Below, piece after piece: positions 35,010 to 42,994 of a DNA stretch of 64,000 bases. Within the stretch, counting starts at the first letter, position 1. Every line of letters begins with the position of its first letter. The stretch lies in contig CATOGU010000064.1 in the NCBI GenBank assembly GCA_951799445.1, positions 1-64,000 on the forward strand, given 5' to 3'. Made by a program: the position numbers and the translations under genes. The notes beneath the pieces were generated by a model. The model saw nothing but the letters and a program-made list of their open reading frames with translations. It ran no database searches and was not told where the DNA came from. Origin of the DNA: Pseudisothecium myosuroides. Its lineage: Eukaryota; Streptophyta; Bryopsida; Hypnales; Lembophyllaceae.

Positions 35010-35280
35010 AGAGGTTGACGCGCTCGTCGAAAGGGCGGTGCGTCAAACCCTCTTGCAGATCGGCATCGTCACCACGAACGATGCCGATATGCGGGAAACG
35101 CAGAAGGACTTCGCGTATCTGCGCGATCTCCGCACCGGCTCTCAGGCGATGAAGAACAAGGGCGTCCTGGCCGCGCTAGGGATCGCGCTGACGGCGATCT
35201 CCACGCTGATCTGGCTGGGGCTGAACGCGGTGTTCAACGGGGGCCATGTGCCCCCGAACATCCCGCACATCGGGGGCTGA
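34963..35280 (+). CDS. C-terminally anchored membrane protein
   Basis: A 105-residue protein: Gln/Pro-rich N-terminus, a helix with MRETQKDFAYLRDLRTGSQA (about 43-62), and a C-terminal membrane helix (67-90). The motif plus TM resembles a small phage and prophage protein family found next to lysis genes (I recall DUF6127-type proteins). A holin or lysis-accessory role is plausible. It starts inside Rz1 in another frame. Confidence 0.6.
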   Translation: MDQRQPQAPLRAQSPEEVDALVERAVRQTLLQIGIVTTNDADMRETQKDFAYLRDLRTGSQAMKNKGVLAALGIALTAISTLIWLGLNAVFNGGHVPPNIPHIGG

Positions 35281-35285
35281 TCGTC

Positions 35286-35510
35286 ATGCCGCTGGCGCTC
35301 TCTTGTGCCTACGCCGCCGGAGCGGTAAAGCTGATCGTCGGGGCCGCAGAAGAGGGCTCCGGCGATCAGCTTTTCATGCGACAGGAAGCGAACCTATCGC
35401 CTGAGCAAGCCCGCCGGTTCGCTGGGATGCTTCGCGAAGCCGCTGATCGGTCTGAAGCCGCCGCTCTACGCGATCCCGAGCTTCCACTGGCCGAGACAGA
35501 GGCCCGCTGA
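35286..35510 (+). CDS. Hypothetical protein, 74 aa
   Basis: A small soluble protein, last gene of the plus-strand late region. Residues 38-62 form an amphipathic helix (LSPEQARRFAGMLREAADRS). Function unknown. The last 137 bases overlap the end of a minus-strand gene in antisense, so the two transcription units converge inside coding sequence, with no intrinsic terminator visible between them. Confidence 0.55.
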   Translation: MPLALSCAYAAGAVKLIVGAAEEGSGDQLFMRQEANLSPEQARRFAGMLREAADRSEAAALRDPELPLAETEAR

Positions 35511-35931
35511 ATAGCTGGTCCAGGCTCTCGGCATCCCGCTTCCTAGTCCAGATCGAGAGGGAGCGGAGATACGCGGTCTTGACCGTGCCGATCTTCTCCA
35601 GCGCCATCGCGAACGCGCCAGGGATCAGGAATAGCTCTCCCTTGAAGCCTTCCACCAGAAGGTAGGCGATCCCGCCGACTTCCCATCTGCGGCGGCTCCA
35701 CTCGCGTTGACCCGTGCGGAACTTCAGACGCCCGGTCTCTTCAGGCGTCCCCAGGTGGCCGCCGTCGTGGAGCACCTTCAGTTCGACGTGGAAGTGCGCC
35801 GCGCCGAACTGCCCTTCCACGTCCGGCCCGGCGGCCGTCAGCGGGTTCTCGACGCGCTGCATATGCAGATCGGCGCGCGGCGGCTTGCCCTGGCCCGAGA
35901 GCCAGTTCCACAGGGCGGTCTCACTCGCCAT
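35374..35931 (-). CDS. Hypothetical protein, nuclease-like pattern
   Basis: A 185-residue protein, last gene of the leftward unit. Residues 1-140 look well folded. GPDVEGQFGAAHFHVELKVL contains an Asp followed by an E-x-K, weakly reminiscent of PD-(D/E)xK nucleases, but the match is too short to trust. The last 50 residues, antisense to the gene at 35286-35510, are charged and low in information. Its start overlaps the upstream gene. Function unknown. Confidence 0.55.
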   Translation of the reverse strand: MASETALWNWLSGQGKPPRADLHMQRVENPLTAAGPDVEGQFGAAHFHVELKVLHDGGHLGTPEETGRLKFRTGQREWSRRRWEVGGIAYLLVEGFKGELFLIPGAFAMALEKIGTVKTAYLRSLSIWTRKRDAESLDQLFSGPLSRPVEARDRVERRLQTDQRLREASQRTGGLAQAIGSLPVA

Positions 35932-36160
35932 CGGGCGGGCTCCAGGAGGGCGCAGGCGGGGGCTGTGGCGGCGCTCCGGCCTTGCCGAGCATCCCGCCCG
36001 AGCCGGTCACGCGGCGGGTCCTGGCCGTCGTCCTATCGTCCACGCCCGCAGGCCCGTCATAGCGCCCCGCAGCGCTCCCGCCGCGCCCCTCATGGCGGCG
36101 AGGGTCCACGCCGCGCGGCTGCGGCCTCCAGGACGGGCTAGGGGGCTCTCCGGCGGCCAT
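35921..36160 (-). CDS. Pro/Arg-rich hypothetical protein
   Basis: A 79-residue disordered protein rich in Pro, Arg, Gly and Ala, ending APPQPPPAPSWSPPDGE. The start at 36160 forms a TGATG overlap with the upstream small membrane gene; an ATG at 36172 is also in frame. It overlaps the downstream gene by 11 bases. Coupled overlaps on both sides are the main support; function unknown. Confidence 0.5.
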   Translation of the reverse strand: MAAGEPPSPSWRPQPRGVDPRRHEGRGGSAAGRYDGPAGVDDRTTARTRRVTGSGGMLGKAGAPPQPPPAPSWSPPDGE

Positions 36161-36309
36161 CAGCGCGCCCATGGCCCGAGAGGCGGTCCAGGAGGCGCAG
36201 GGGCGTAGCCCCAGGCCACGGCGACCGTGTAGAGCCCGAGCACCAGGGCGACGGCCAGGAGCGCCAGCACGGTCCATCCGGCGGGCGTCAGCGGGCTCCG
36301 GCGCTTCAT
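36160..36309 (-). CDS. Tiny single-TM protein, 49 aa
   Basis: A 49-residue protein with a basic N-terminus (MKRRSPLTPAG), one membrane helix (about 11-33) and a Pro-rich end. It starts inside the end of the kinase gene (ATGA overlap). Function unknown; coupling to the dNMP kinase gene suggests co-expression rather than shared function. Confidence 0.6.
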   Translation of the reverse strand: MKRRSPLTPAGWTVLALLAVALVLGLYTVAVAWGYAPAPPGPPLGPWAR

Positions 36310-36947
36310 GCCCCGGCCTCCGCCGCAGAGGCGCGCTCGGCCATGATCTCCGCCTTGATCTCCAGGGGGATGTTCGCCCACACGTCGAGCTTCATGCCCG
36401 GCGGCGTCACATCTTCGCGCCCGAAGGTCTTCGCGTAGATATACTCATAGAGCGCCTTCGTGGTGACGCCCCCGGTAACGAAGTCGTTCGACAGAGCTTC
36501 GTCGGGCACGATCCGCTGAACGAACCTGTCGGTGTTCACGCGCGGCTCCTGGCCCGGCACGATCAGCTTGAATACCTTGCCGCCGATGCTGCGGATGGCG
36601 GTGACTTCGTTCGGGAAGCGAACGTCGTCCACGATCACCAGCCGGGCCTTCTTCGTGCGGATGCCGAACTGCCCGATCCACAGATGCGGATGGATCATGT
36701 CGCGGCCCCACGCCGTGCCAAGGGTCTCCATGGCATGACGCGGCGTCTGGCCCATGAGCGCCGGGTGCGGCTCTTCCTTCTTCTTGGGGTCGCGCAGGGT
36801 CGCTTCGTCCACGCCCAAGACCATCATCATCTCACGGATGGGATCGGCGAAGCTGAAGCGCTTGAAGCCGTGGTTCCCGATGAACCATTCGGCGACGGTG
36901 GTCTTGCCCGAGCCGACGAAGCCCGAAAGTCCGATGACGAGTTGCAT
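36306..36947 (-). CDS. Deoxynucleoside monophosphate kinase
   Basis: A 213-residue P-loop kinase resembling phage dNMP kinases (T4 gp1 family), which phosphorylate dNMPs to dNDPs for phage DNA synthesis. Walker A is GFVGSGKTT (residues 9-17). The lid/substrate region includes FADPIREMM, and VIVDDVRFPNE (about 104-114) is the typical DVRFxNE motif of this family. It belongs to the leftward nucleotide/replication unit and complements ThyX and ribonucleotide reductase elsewhere in the window. The leader contains TTCACCAGGATCATCAC just before the ATG. Confidence 0.88.
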   Translation of the reverse strand: MQLVIGLSGFVGSGKTTVAEWFIGNHGFKRFSFADPIREMMMVLGVDEATLRDPKKKEEPHPALMGQTPRHAMETLGTAWGRDMIHPHLWIGQFGIRTKKARLVIVDDVRFPNEVTAIRSIGGKVFKLIVPGQEPRVNTDRFVQRIVPDEALSNDFVTGGVTTKALYEYIYAKTFGREDVTPPGMKLDVWANIPLEIKAEIMAERASAAEAGA

Positions 36948-36974
36948 GTGATGATCCTGGTGAATGAGTGGTGA

Positions 36975-37325
36975 TTAGAACGGGACGCTGATCTCGACGG
37001 GGCTGTAGTTGTCCTGGTGACGATCCCACTTCAGGAGGCGCAGCTTGCCGCCTTCTTCGGTGACGTTCGCCGCAGCGAGGATCGCTTGCGCGCACAGGAT
37101 GGCGTCGCCCGAAGGCAGGATGTAGTCGTCCGGCGACAAGTCCTTCAGCTTGTCCGCGAGAAGCTTTTCAACGTCGCCGCCATATTCGGCTTCGACGATC
37201 TGACGCGCCGGGACCAGGAACACGACTTGTCCGAACTTCTCAGCGGACGTGTAGTCGTGTGACGAGAGAGCGCCGCTGGTGCGGTCCTTCCGCATATGCT
37301 GTTGGACTACAAAGACCTTACTCAT
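36975..37325 (-). CDS. Conserved hypothetical phage protein, 116 aa
   Basis: A soluble protein of mixed fold (SKVFVVQQHMRKDR ... FGQVVFLVPARQ ... SPDDYILPSGD), a combination I associate with uncharacterised phage replication-region proteins. Residues 85-116 end in a beta segment with WDRHQDNYSPVEI. Its start overlaps the helicase stop (TAATG). Function unknown. Confidence 0.65.
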   Translation of the reverse strand: MSKVFVVQQHMRKDRTSGALSSHDYTSAEKFGQVVFLVPARQIVEAEYGGDVEKLLADKLKDLSPDDYILPSGDAILCAQAILAAANVTEEGGKLRLLKWDRHQDNYSPVEISVPF

Positions 37326-38782
37326 TACCCGTCACCAATCCTCTGTAAGAGTTCCTGAAGGCCAGTTCGGCTCAGACGGTCGGCGACGTTCTCCTTGTTT
37401 GCGAGTATCTGGAGAATGTAATCGTCGTTCGAGTTGTCCGCGACAATATCTACCAGATCGATTGCGGCTTTGCCAACGGCCGACGCACGGTCGGACGCCT
37501 GATTACGCTGGACCGCCGTGGACGTGTGTGAGGCCCATATCATCGTATTCGCTGCGCGCATGTCCACACCCGCGCCGCCGGACTGAGGCTGTCCGATGAT
37601 GCCCTTCAGGTTAGGGTCATCCCGAAGAGCGATCAGGTTCTCATACTTCTGGCGCTGCGGCACTTCGCTGAACATATTGAGCACAGGTATCTTCTCGGCA
37701 ACGCACATCGCCGTCAGGCACTTAATGTCATACTTGAAGCGGCACCACACAATGACCTTGCCCTGAGCGTTGCGGAGTTCGTGCATTGCTAGGAGGAAGC
37801 GCGGGTTCTCTTCAGGCGGTATAATCTCACGCAACTCGCGGTTCTCGTCCACGAAGAAGCCCGACGATATTTGTTGGAACTTCAGCATGAGGACGCCAGC
37901 CTCGATCACCTTGTCCCCGAGAACAGGGTTGTCCTTCAACTCCTTCCATACCTTGCGCTGTGCATCGGTCATGGCGAAGCGCTTCTGAACGTCGATAGGC
38001 TTCAGGAGCCCGGCTTCCTCGCGCGTCACTACTGACGTGAACGGGGCGATCTTCTCCTTGAACTCTTCTTCGTTCTGCGGGCCAAGGTATTGCTGGTAGG
38101 TCTGCCCGCTGGCCGTCTGTCGAGCCTTCCACACGCCGAAGTGCATCTTGAAGTCGGCAACGGTGGTGAACCCACTCCAGCCCTCTTGAAGAAGGTTGAA
38201 CTCAGAGTAGGCGGACATGGGGCTGTCGTCGATAGGCGTGCCCGAGAGGATTTGCTTATACAGCGACCGCCTGGAGATCACCTTGGCCGTCCCCGTGCGC
38301 TTGGAACCGGCCGCACCGAATTGGTGGACTTCATCTCCCACCATGAAGACCTTGCCTTTGTGGTGCTTCAGGAAGGTCTGAATGAACTTCTTGGTGGTCT
38401 CGCTCGACAGGGCTTCCGAGTTCACGGCCAAGACCATGAGTGCATCACGGCCGCGACAGATGCGCTCGAATTGCGCCATGAACGCCTTTTGCTTCGTCCG
38501 CGCTCGGCCGCCGACGTAGTAGAGCCCTTCCCATGGAACCGGACAGTGAGTGGGGAACTCCTGGAGTATCCAGTTCTGGTGCGCGATGTTCGGCGCGAGG
38601 ACAATGACGCCTGTGATCTCTTCGATATGCCACAGGAAGGCCGCCTTATCGATTGTCGCCTTCGACTTGCCCGTCCGCATGGACCAGAACAGCGCTCGGG
38701 CCTTTGACAGCCGGTGCGCGAAGAACTCCCGCTTCTGATAGTCGCGCGGCGGGAGCTTGAAGCGAAGTGGCCCCGGCTTCAC
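37325..38782 (-). CDS. SNF2/DEAD-type helicase (superfamily 2)
   Basis: A 485-residue ATP-dependent DNA translocase or helicase. The GTG at 38782 overlaps the polymerase stop (GTGA); an upstream ATG at 38854 would lie within the polymerase gene. The Q-motif-like start is PRDYQKREF; motif I is MRTGKSK (about 35-41), motif II DEVH (about 150-153), motif III LSGTPI, and motifs V-VI are SGGAGVDMRAANTM ... QASDRASAVGK. Phage versions act in replication, recombination or transcription-coupled functions. The position next to the polymerase favours replication. Confidence 0.88.
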   Translation of the reverse strand: MKPGPLRFKLPPRDYQKREFFAHRLSKARALFWSMRTGKSKATIDKAAFLWHIEEITGVIVLAPNIAHQNWILQEFPTHCPVPWEGLYYVGGRARTKQKAFMAQFERICRGRDALMVLAVNSEALSSETTKKFIQTFLKHHKGKVFMVGDEVHQFGAAGSKRTGTAKVISRRSLYKQILSGTPIDDSPMSAYSEFNLLQEGWSGFTTVADFKMHFGVWKARQTASGQTYQQYLGPQNEEEFKEKIAPFTSVVTREEAGLLKPIDVQKRFAMTDAQRKVWKELKDNPVLGDKVIEAGVLMLKFQQISSGFFVDENRELREIIPPEENPRFLLAMHELRNAQGKVIVWCRFKYDIKCLTAMCVAEKIPVLNMFSEVPQRQKYENLIALRDDPNLKGIIGQPQSGGAGVDMRAANTMIWASHTSTAVQRNQASDRASAVGKAAIDLVDIVADNSNDDYILQILANKENVADRLSRTGLQELLQRIGDG

Positions 38783-40848
38783 TTGCGGTAGCGATCCATG
38801 GTCGCCCCTTCGGCCGCGATGGGAAAGCCCTTCGCCCACGGAGCCAGGACGCACATAAGTTGCTCCAGGAGCTTGTAGGCTTCCTTGTCGCCGCCGAGCG
38901 CCGCCACCTTGACGATCTCGATAGCTGTGACGAGTTCATCGTGGACGGTCAAGAGAAGTTGGAACCGGCCATCCTTCTTCACCGTCCGCATGGCATGGGC
39001 CATGATGTCGCGGCAAAGAGCCTGAACGATGTTCTCGACCAGCTTGCCGCCGTAGGTGTAGGAGCGGGACCACTTCTTCGTGAAGCTGTCCACTTCCTCA
39101 TAGGTGATCGCCAGCTTCTTCGATGTAACCCACTTGCCGGTCTTCTCGTCAAGGAACTCGCGGGTGTTCCACGTTAGCTCGGGGTAGGGATAGGGGATCA
39201 GACGGCCGGACGGCAACTGGCAGAACAGGAAGCGGTTGACGCGCTTGTAGGCGATGTGCCGGTTGACGCGGACCACCACGCCGGGGTTCTGCATCGCCTG
39301 GACAGCGGCGTTCTCGCACGCATACCAGAACAGCGGGACAGGCTTGTGGCGCTCGCGGTAGCCGTGGATACCCTTCTTCGCCTTGGGAAGATCGATGATG
39401 ATCTTCGACTGAGCGCAGTAGTCAATGAACTTCGGCGGACCTAGCTGATAGCCCGCGCCCAAGATGATCTGTTTGCCGAACTGGCGCTGATCCGGGTGAT
39501 CCTTCTTGTTCAGGCTCTCGTATGGAACATCGTCTAGGAAGGCCGCCATTTCCAGATAGGGGTCGATCCCCTTCAGGAACATCTCGACGCCCTCCTGGTG
39601 ATCGCACACCCAAAAGAGCCCCCGCGCTTCAACGGCGCTGTAGTCGGCGGTGACTAGCTTCTTCCCCACACCGGGGATGATCGCTCCACGGAGCGCGCCC
39701 GAGAAGACGCTATACAGGTCTTCGTATTCTTCCTCCAGTTCGTCAACGTCTAGCTCCATGAGCTTCAAGACGGTGGCGTCCATGTCCTTGATCTTGCCGC
39801 GCGGAAGGTTCTGCGGCTGGATACCGGCTCCGGCCCACCGCGCCGTCCTGGTCGCTCCTGAATAGACCAGGATGTCGCGGCAACGGCCGTCCTCGGATGC
39901 ACGGTAGGCGATGGTCTTGTATTTGGCGGTGGACGCTCGACCCGCCATGCGGACCCGGCTGACGACGCCGTGGATATGGTCTGGCAAGAACTCGTCTTGC
40001 AAGAGTTCGTCGAGCGTGGTCGCCTTCGTATCCGGTATCTCGAAACCGTTATCCCACATCCACTCCTTCAGAGCGGCGCGCTTGGTCACACGATCCACAC
40101 GGCCGTTCGTCAGCTTGACGATCTCGGCTTCGTATCGCTCCTTCAACGTCGCCAGCGTCTCGATAGCCTTGTTCACCAGGGGCAGATCGACGGGCAGGCC
40201 GGTCTCATTGATCTCCTGGTCGATCAGCCATATCTCTTGCTCGACCGGGTTCAGATCGGGCAGGCTTTCGCTGAAGCGCTCTTCCGCGATCACGTCCTGT
40301 TTGCAGTAGGCGAGTTGACGCCACAGGCTTTCGGGGTCTTGAACCCACGTCTCGGGGAGCTTCTTGGTCGCCTTACGGGGCTTGCACATCTTCATCATGA
40401 GAGCGTGGCCTTCCTTGTCCTTCTGGACAGGGAGCCTCATGATGATGCAGCACTTCTCCAGCGCGCGGGGTAGGCCGAAGCTGGCGGCCTTTGCAGCCGA
40501 GCACCGCCACTGATTGTCGGGGATGTCCGGCCAGAACTCTTGCCCGAGAAGGATGCTGCGCCAGATCGCCCGTTCGAACATGGCGTTGTGAGCTTCGACA
40601 CAGCCGCCCTCTTCAATCCACTTCAGGAGCGCGGCGGGCGGTGGCATGTGGGGCAGACCAAGGATGTCGCATACCCACGCCGGGAGCCAGTAATCGACTT
40701 CCCCCGGCTTCTGGACGCCCGGCACACGGAAGCACAGGCACGCGATCTGCGTCGAAGGGTCTTGCGCGTATCGCCACGCGCCGGACTTCTTCAGATTGAT
40801 CCGCGACCGTGTTTCGAAGTCGATTGTTGCACGATCAAGGCGGGGCAA
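38779..40848 (-). CDS. DNA polymerase, family A
   Basis: A 689-residue replicative polymerase of the Pol I/T7 type. N-terminal 3'-5' exonuclease motifs: IDFETRS (9-15), AHNAMFERAIW (about 88-98) and YCKQDV. Polymerase motif A is TADYSAVEARG (near residue 400), motif B is QRQFGKQIILGAGYQLG (near 455, with a variant spacing) and motif C is TVHDELV (near 635). The start is TTG at 40848, four bases after the upstream stop; no ATG lies nearby in frame. Flanked by the GapR homologue and SF2 helicase, it forms the replication core with the primase-helicase on the other strand. Confidence 0.93.
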   Translation of the reverse strand: MPRLDRATIDFETRSRINLKKSGAWRYAQDPSTQIACLCFRVPGVQKPGEVDYWLPAWVCDILGLPHMPPPAALLKWIEEGGCVEAHNAMFERAIWRSILLGQEFWPDIPDNQWRCSAAKAASFGLPRALEKCCIIMRLPVQKDKEGHALMMKMCKPRKATKKLPETWVQDPESLWRQLAYCKQDVIAEERFSESLPDLNPVEQEIWLIDQEINETGLPVDLPLVNKAIETLATLKERYEAEIVKLTNGRVDRVTKRAALKEWMWDNGFEIPDTKATTLDELLQDEFLPDHIHGVVSRVRMAGRASTAKYKTIAYRASEDGRCRDILVYSGATRTARWAGAGIQPQNLPRGKIKDMDATVLKLMELDVDELEEEYEDLYSVFSGALRGAIIPGVGKKLVTADYSAVEARGLFWVCDHQEGVEMFLKGIDPYLEMAAFLDDVPYESLNKKDHPDQRQFGKQIILGAGYQLGPPKFIDYCAQSKIIIDLPKAKKGIHGYRERHKPVPLFWYACENAAVQAMQNPGVVVRVNRHIAYKRVNRFLFCQLPSGRLIPYPYPELTWNTREFLDEKTGKWVTSKKLAITYEEVDSFTKKWSRSYTYGGKLVENIVQALCRDIMAHAMRTVKKDGRFQLLLTVHDELVTAIEIVKVAALGGDKEAYKLLEQLMCVLAPWAKGFPIAAEGATMDRYRK

Positions 40849-40852
40849 GGTG

Positions 40853-41215
40853 CTACTTCACCATCTCCAGCGCACTCTCATACAGGTCGATCAGCGCCTC
40901 TTCCTCTTCGCGCTTCACCTTGTCCTGTTTGCGGCGTGCGATCACCTTCCGCATGACCTTCGTATCATAGCCTTCGCCCTTGGCTTCGGCGTAGATTTCC
41001 TTCATGTCGTTCGCAGCGGCGTCCTTCTCTTCCTGGACACGCTCAATACGCTCGACGAAGGACTTCATGCGGCTCTGCGCCGCTGCGGTCATGATGTCGG
41101 GGTTGCCGACTTCCTCGCCTTCGAAGTCCATGGCCGGGCCGCCGTTGTGGCCGAAGCCCGCGCCGAAGTCCGGCTCTTCGCTATCGCCGAAGTCGGGTTC
41201 ACTGAACTCGGCCAC
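40853..41215 (-). CDS. GapR-like nucleoid protein (DUF2312)
   Basis: A 120-residue protein. GTG at 41215 is chosen because it follows the upstream TGA by one base; longer frames run into the neighbouring gene. Residues about 45-118 match DUF2312/GapR: RMKSFVERIERVQEEKDAAA, YAEAKGEGYDTKVMRKVIA and LIDLYESALEM. In Caulobacter, GapR tracks overtwisted DNA ahead of forks and stimulates type II topoisomerases. This copy carries an acidic N-terminal extension with repeated EPDFG. It lies directly upstream of the polymerase, suggesting a role in phage DNA topology or host nucleoid takeover. Confidence 0.85.
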   Translation of the reverse strand: MAEFSEPDFGDSEEPDFGAGFGHNGGPAMDFEGEEVGNPDIMTAAAQSRMKSFVERIERVQEEKDAAANDMKEIYAEAKGEGYDTKVMRKVIARRKQDKVKREEEEALIDLYESALEMVK

Positions 41216-41216
41216 G

Positions 41217-41816
41217 TCAGTATGCCTCACCTTGCTCGGGGTTGTGATTGTCCAGGTAGTCGCGCCAGTAAACCCATGTCCAGTTGTTCGTGGGATTGTT
41301 GACGCGGCTGACGATGACTTGGCCAGTGTCGTCGCGGTAGTCCGCCGGAGGGCACCAGAAGCCCCAATCTCGACCACGCTCGCCCCGGAAGATCAGGGTG
41401 ACGACGCGGCGCGTGTGGAGCCGGGTGATCCGGTGCGCGTGCTCGGGCGACCTGGAGCGCCAGGAGAGCCAGCGCAGGCGGTCGGGGACCAGCTTGCCCG
41501 TGGGAGCCCGCCCCATCTGCGCCGGGCGGTCTGGCGCGTCCTCTGTGGCCGTGCGCTGGAGCACCCATGGCCCAGCGCGGCGGTGCGAGAGTTCGTCATA
41601 GCCGCCCCACAGGACAAGCGTGTGGAAGCTCCAGGGGTGATCGTGGAAGACGCGATCTGCGTCCGGCCGGAAGAAGACGTGGAGATAGATGCGGGTCTTG
41701 AACGGCCACCACGTCCACGGGGTGATGTGCGTTCGGAAGAGGTAGGGCTGTCCGTTGGTTTCGATGTTCTCACAGTAGAGACCGAACGGGAGCTTGGTGA
41801 TCGCGAGACCCGGCAT
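41217..41816 (-). CDS. Cupin-like protein
   Basis: A 199-residue protein. Residues about 45-165 contain a metal-binding-type cupin pattern: VFFRPDADRVFHDHPWSFHTLVLWGGYDEL, then HRITRLHTRRVVTLIFRG and WGFWCP. The HDHPW segment supplies candidate metal ligands. Similar uncharacterised cupin proteins occur in phage genomes; substrate unknown. AAGGATCATC precedes the ATG at 41816. It is upstream of and nearly abuts the GapR-like gene. Confidence 0.65.
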   Translation of the reverse strand: MPGLAITKLPFGLYCENIETNGQPYLFRTHITPWTWWPFKTRIYLHVFFRPDADRVFHDHPWSFHTLVLWGGYDELSHRRAGPWVLQRTATEDAPDRPAQMGRAPTGKLVPDRLRWLSWRSRSPEHAHRITRLHTRRVVTLIFRGERGRDWGFWCPPADYRDDTGQVIVSRVNNPTNNWTWVYWRDYLDNHNPEQGEAY

Positions 41817-41830
41817 GATGATCCTTGGTG

Positions 41831-41872
41831 AAAAGAAGAGGGGCGACGCGGCCTTGACCGTGCCGCCCCTCT
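41831..41872 (-). terminator. Intrinsic terminator inside leftward unit
   Basis: On the minus strand a 9-bp stem AGAGGGGCG / CGCCCCTCT encloses an inner stem around the core GGTCAAGGCC (plus-strand GGCCTTGACC, 41850-41859) and is followed by CTTCTTTT. It lies between the ssDNA-binding protein gene and the cupin gene and would limit expression of the latter. Confidence 0.75.
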
Positions 41873-41895
41873 GGCTCCTGGGGAGGAACGCGGTC

Positions 41896-42528
41896 TTAGA
41901 ACTCGATCTCGCCTGCGTTGGCCGCCAGCGGATCGTCGCCGAAGGTGATCTCTTCGTCGCCAAGGTCCGCGAAGTCGTTCTCGACATCCGGCCCCTGATT
42001 ACCGAACCGCGCACCGTCCCCGATGAAGAGAAGGTTATGCAGGTTCGTCGAGACGCCCTTGTTACCCGAGTTGTCGAACGCCCAGAAGGACACCGACGCG
42101 CGAGCGTAGCACCCGGCGTAGAAGTCGCTGTGCGTCAGCTTCGCCTTGCCGCCGGGGATCATCTTCGCCATGCCGGGCGGGTTCTTGTTCGACGCACGGA
42201 CGAACACGACGCCTGCCCCGAAGCCGTCCTTGTCCGGCTTCTCCATGCCGTCTCGGAACGGCATCTTGTAGGCCGGGAGGATTTTCTTCGTCGCCTGATC
42301 GATGCACTTCGTTCCGAACTTGTCGGTGAGCGCAGCGAGAGCCGCCTTCCGCATCGCCGTCCAGCGTTGGGCGTCGGCGGGAGTGAAGCCAGCGGGGGTG
42401 AAGAGTTCGGTGACACCGAACTTGGGATCGCCTGCGGAGCCTTCCATCTTGGAGGGCTTGTCCAGGTTCGGGAACCCGAGACGGAAGACAGGCGTGGTCA
42501 AGATGACCTGTTCAGCCTTATCGGCCAT
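41896..42528 (-). CDS. ssDNA-binding protein (DUF2815)
   Basis: A 210-residue protein of the DUF2815 type, a phage single-stranded DNA-binding OB-fold family. Supporting segments: VFRLGFPNLDKPSK, RWTAMRKAALAALTDKFG, YKMPFRDGMEKPD and DFYAGCYARASVSFWAFDNSGNKGVS, with LHNLLFIGDG. The C-terminus is acidic (DEEITFGDDPLAANAGEIEF), as in ssDNA-binding proteins that recruit partners. GGAGAC precedes the ATG. It is expressed between two control elements: a conserved leader upstream and a terminator downstream. Confidence 0.85.
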   Translation of the reverse strand: MADKAEQVILTTPVFRLGFPNLDKPSKMEGSAGDPKFGVTELFTPAGFTPADAQRWTAMRKAALAALTDKFGTKCIDQATKKILPAYKMPFRDGMEKPDKDGFGAGVVFVRASNKNPPGMAKMIPGGKAKLTHSDFYAGCYARASVSFWAFDNSGNKGVSTNLHNLLFIGDGARFGNQGPDVENDFADLGDEEITFGDDPLAANAGEIEF

Positions 42529-42538
42529 GGTAGTCTCC

Positions 42539-42582
42539 ATTCTATCGTTTAAGCATGTCAAGGAGCCCCATGAGGGGGCCGA
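42539..42582 (-). promoter_or_regulatory. Conserved leader element, copy 1
   Basis: Minus-strand order: a CCCC-TCAT-GGGG stem-loop, then CTCCTTGACATG, six bases, ACGATAGAATGG, then the Shine-Dalgarno and ATG of the ssDNA-binding gene. A near copy lies before the helicase gene (45731-45770). TTGACA looks like a -35 box, but the TAGAAT that would be the -10 is only 11 bases away, so this may be an unusual promoter or operator. Confidence 0.5.
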
Positions 42583-42589
42583 TCCCAAG

Positions 42590-42940
42590 CTACTTCGGCT
42601 TGGCGAGATTGGCAATAGCCCGTTCGATGTTCGTCAGGTTCGGGATGCGACGCTTCTGAAAGACTTCGCGCCAGTAGGGCGGTATCTTCGTGTGGTCGCC
42701 TGTGCTGCGCGCGTAGATCAACTGTGTGGCGGCTTGCCGCACTCCATAGTGATCCATTCCCGCGAGATCACACATCTCGCGGAACTCTTCTGTGTCTTCG
42801 ATGAACCAGGACCGAGCCTCATTCACCGTGCGCTTGTGCTCGTCCTTCTCATGCGGAAGGTTCGTGAAGCCGAGCGCATCACACAGGGCTCGATACACGA
42901 CTTGCTGGAAGACGGGCCGCCACTCTTCGGCTACATCCAT
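42590..42940 (-). CDS. Hypothetical protein, 116 aa
   Basis: A soluble, helical protein (EEWRPVFQQVVYRALCDALG ... REMCDLAGMDHYGVRQAATQLIY). Not recognised; the size and helices would allow a small DNA-binding or adaptor protein. GGGGG precedes the ATG. Upstream lies a promoter-like sequence whose spacer carries TTAACCATG. Confidence 0.6.
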   Translation of the reverse strand: MDVAEEWRPVFQQVVYRALCDALGFTNLPHEKDEHKRTVNEARSWFIEDTEEFREMCDLAGMDHYGVRQAATQLIYARSTGDHTKIPPYWREVFQKRRIPNLTNIERAIANLAKPK

Positions 42941-42946
42941 CCCCCA

Positions 42947-42974
42947 GGTGTAGCATGGTTAATTCCCTGTTCAA
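42947..42974 (-). promoter_or_regulatory. Candidate promoter with TTAACCATG in the spacer
   Basis: On the minus strand TTGAAC, 16 bases, TACACC. The spacer contains TTAACCATG (42954-42962), so a protein bound there would block or activate this promoter. The -10 match is weak. Confidence 0.4.
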
Positions 42975-42994
42975 GGGACTTCCGTGTCACACCC

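Noticed and set aside
35374..35931. PD-(D/E)xK nuclease call for the minus-strand gene
   Set aside because: Only an isolated Asp and an ELK segment fit; no surrounding fold pattern supports it.
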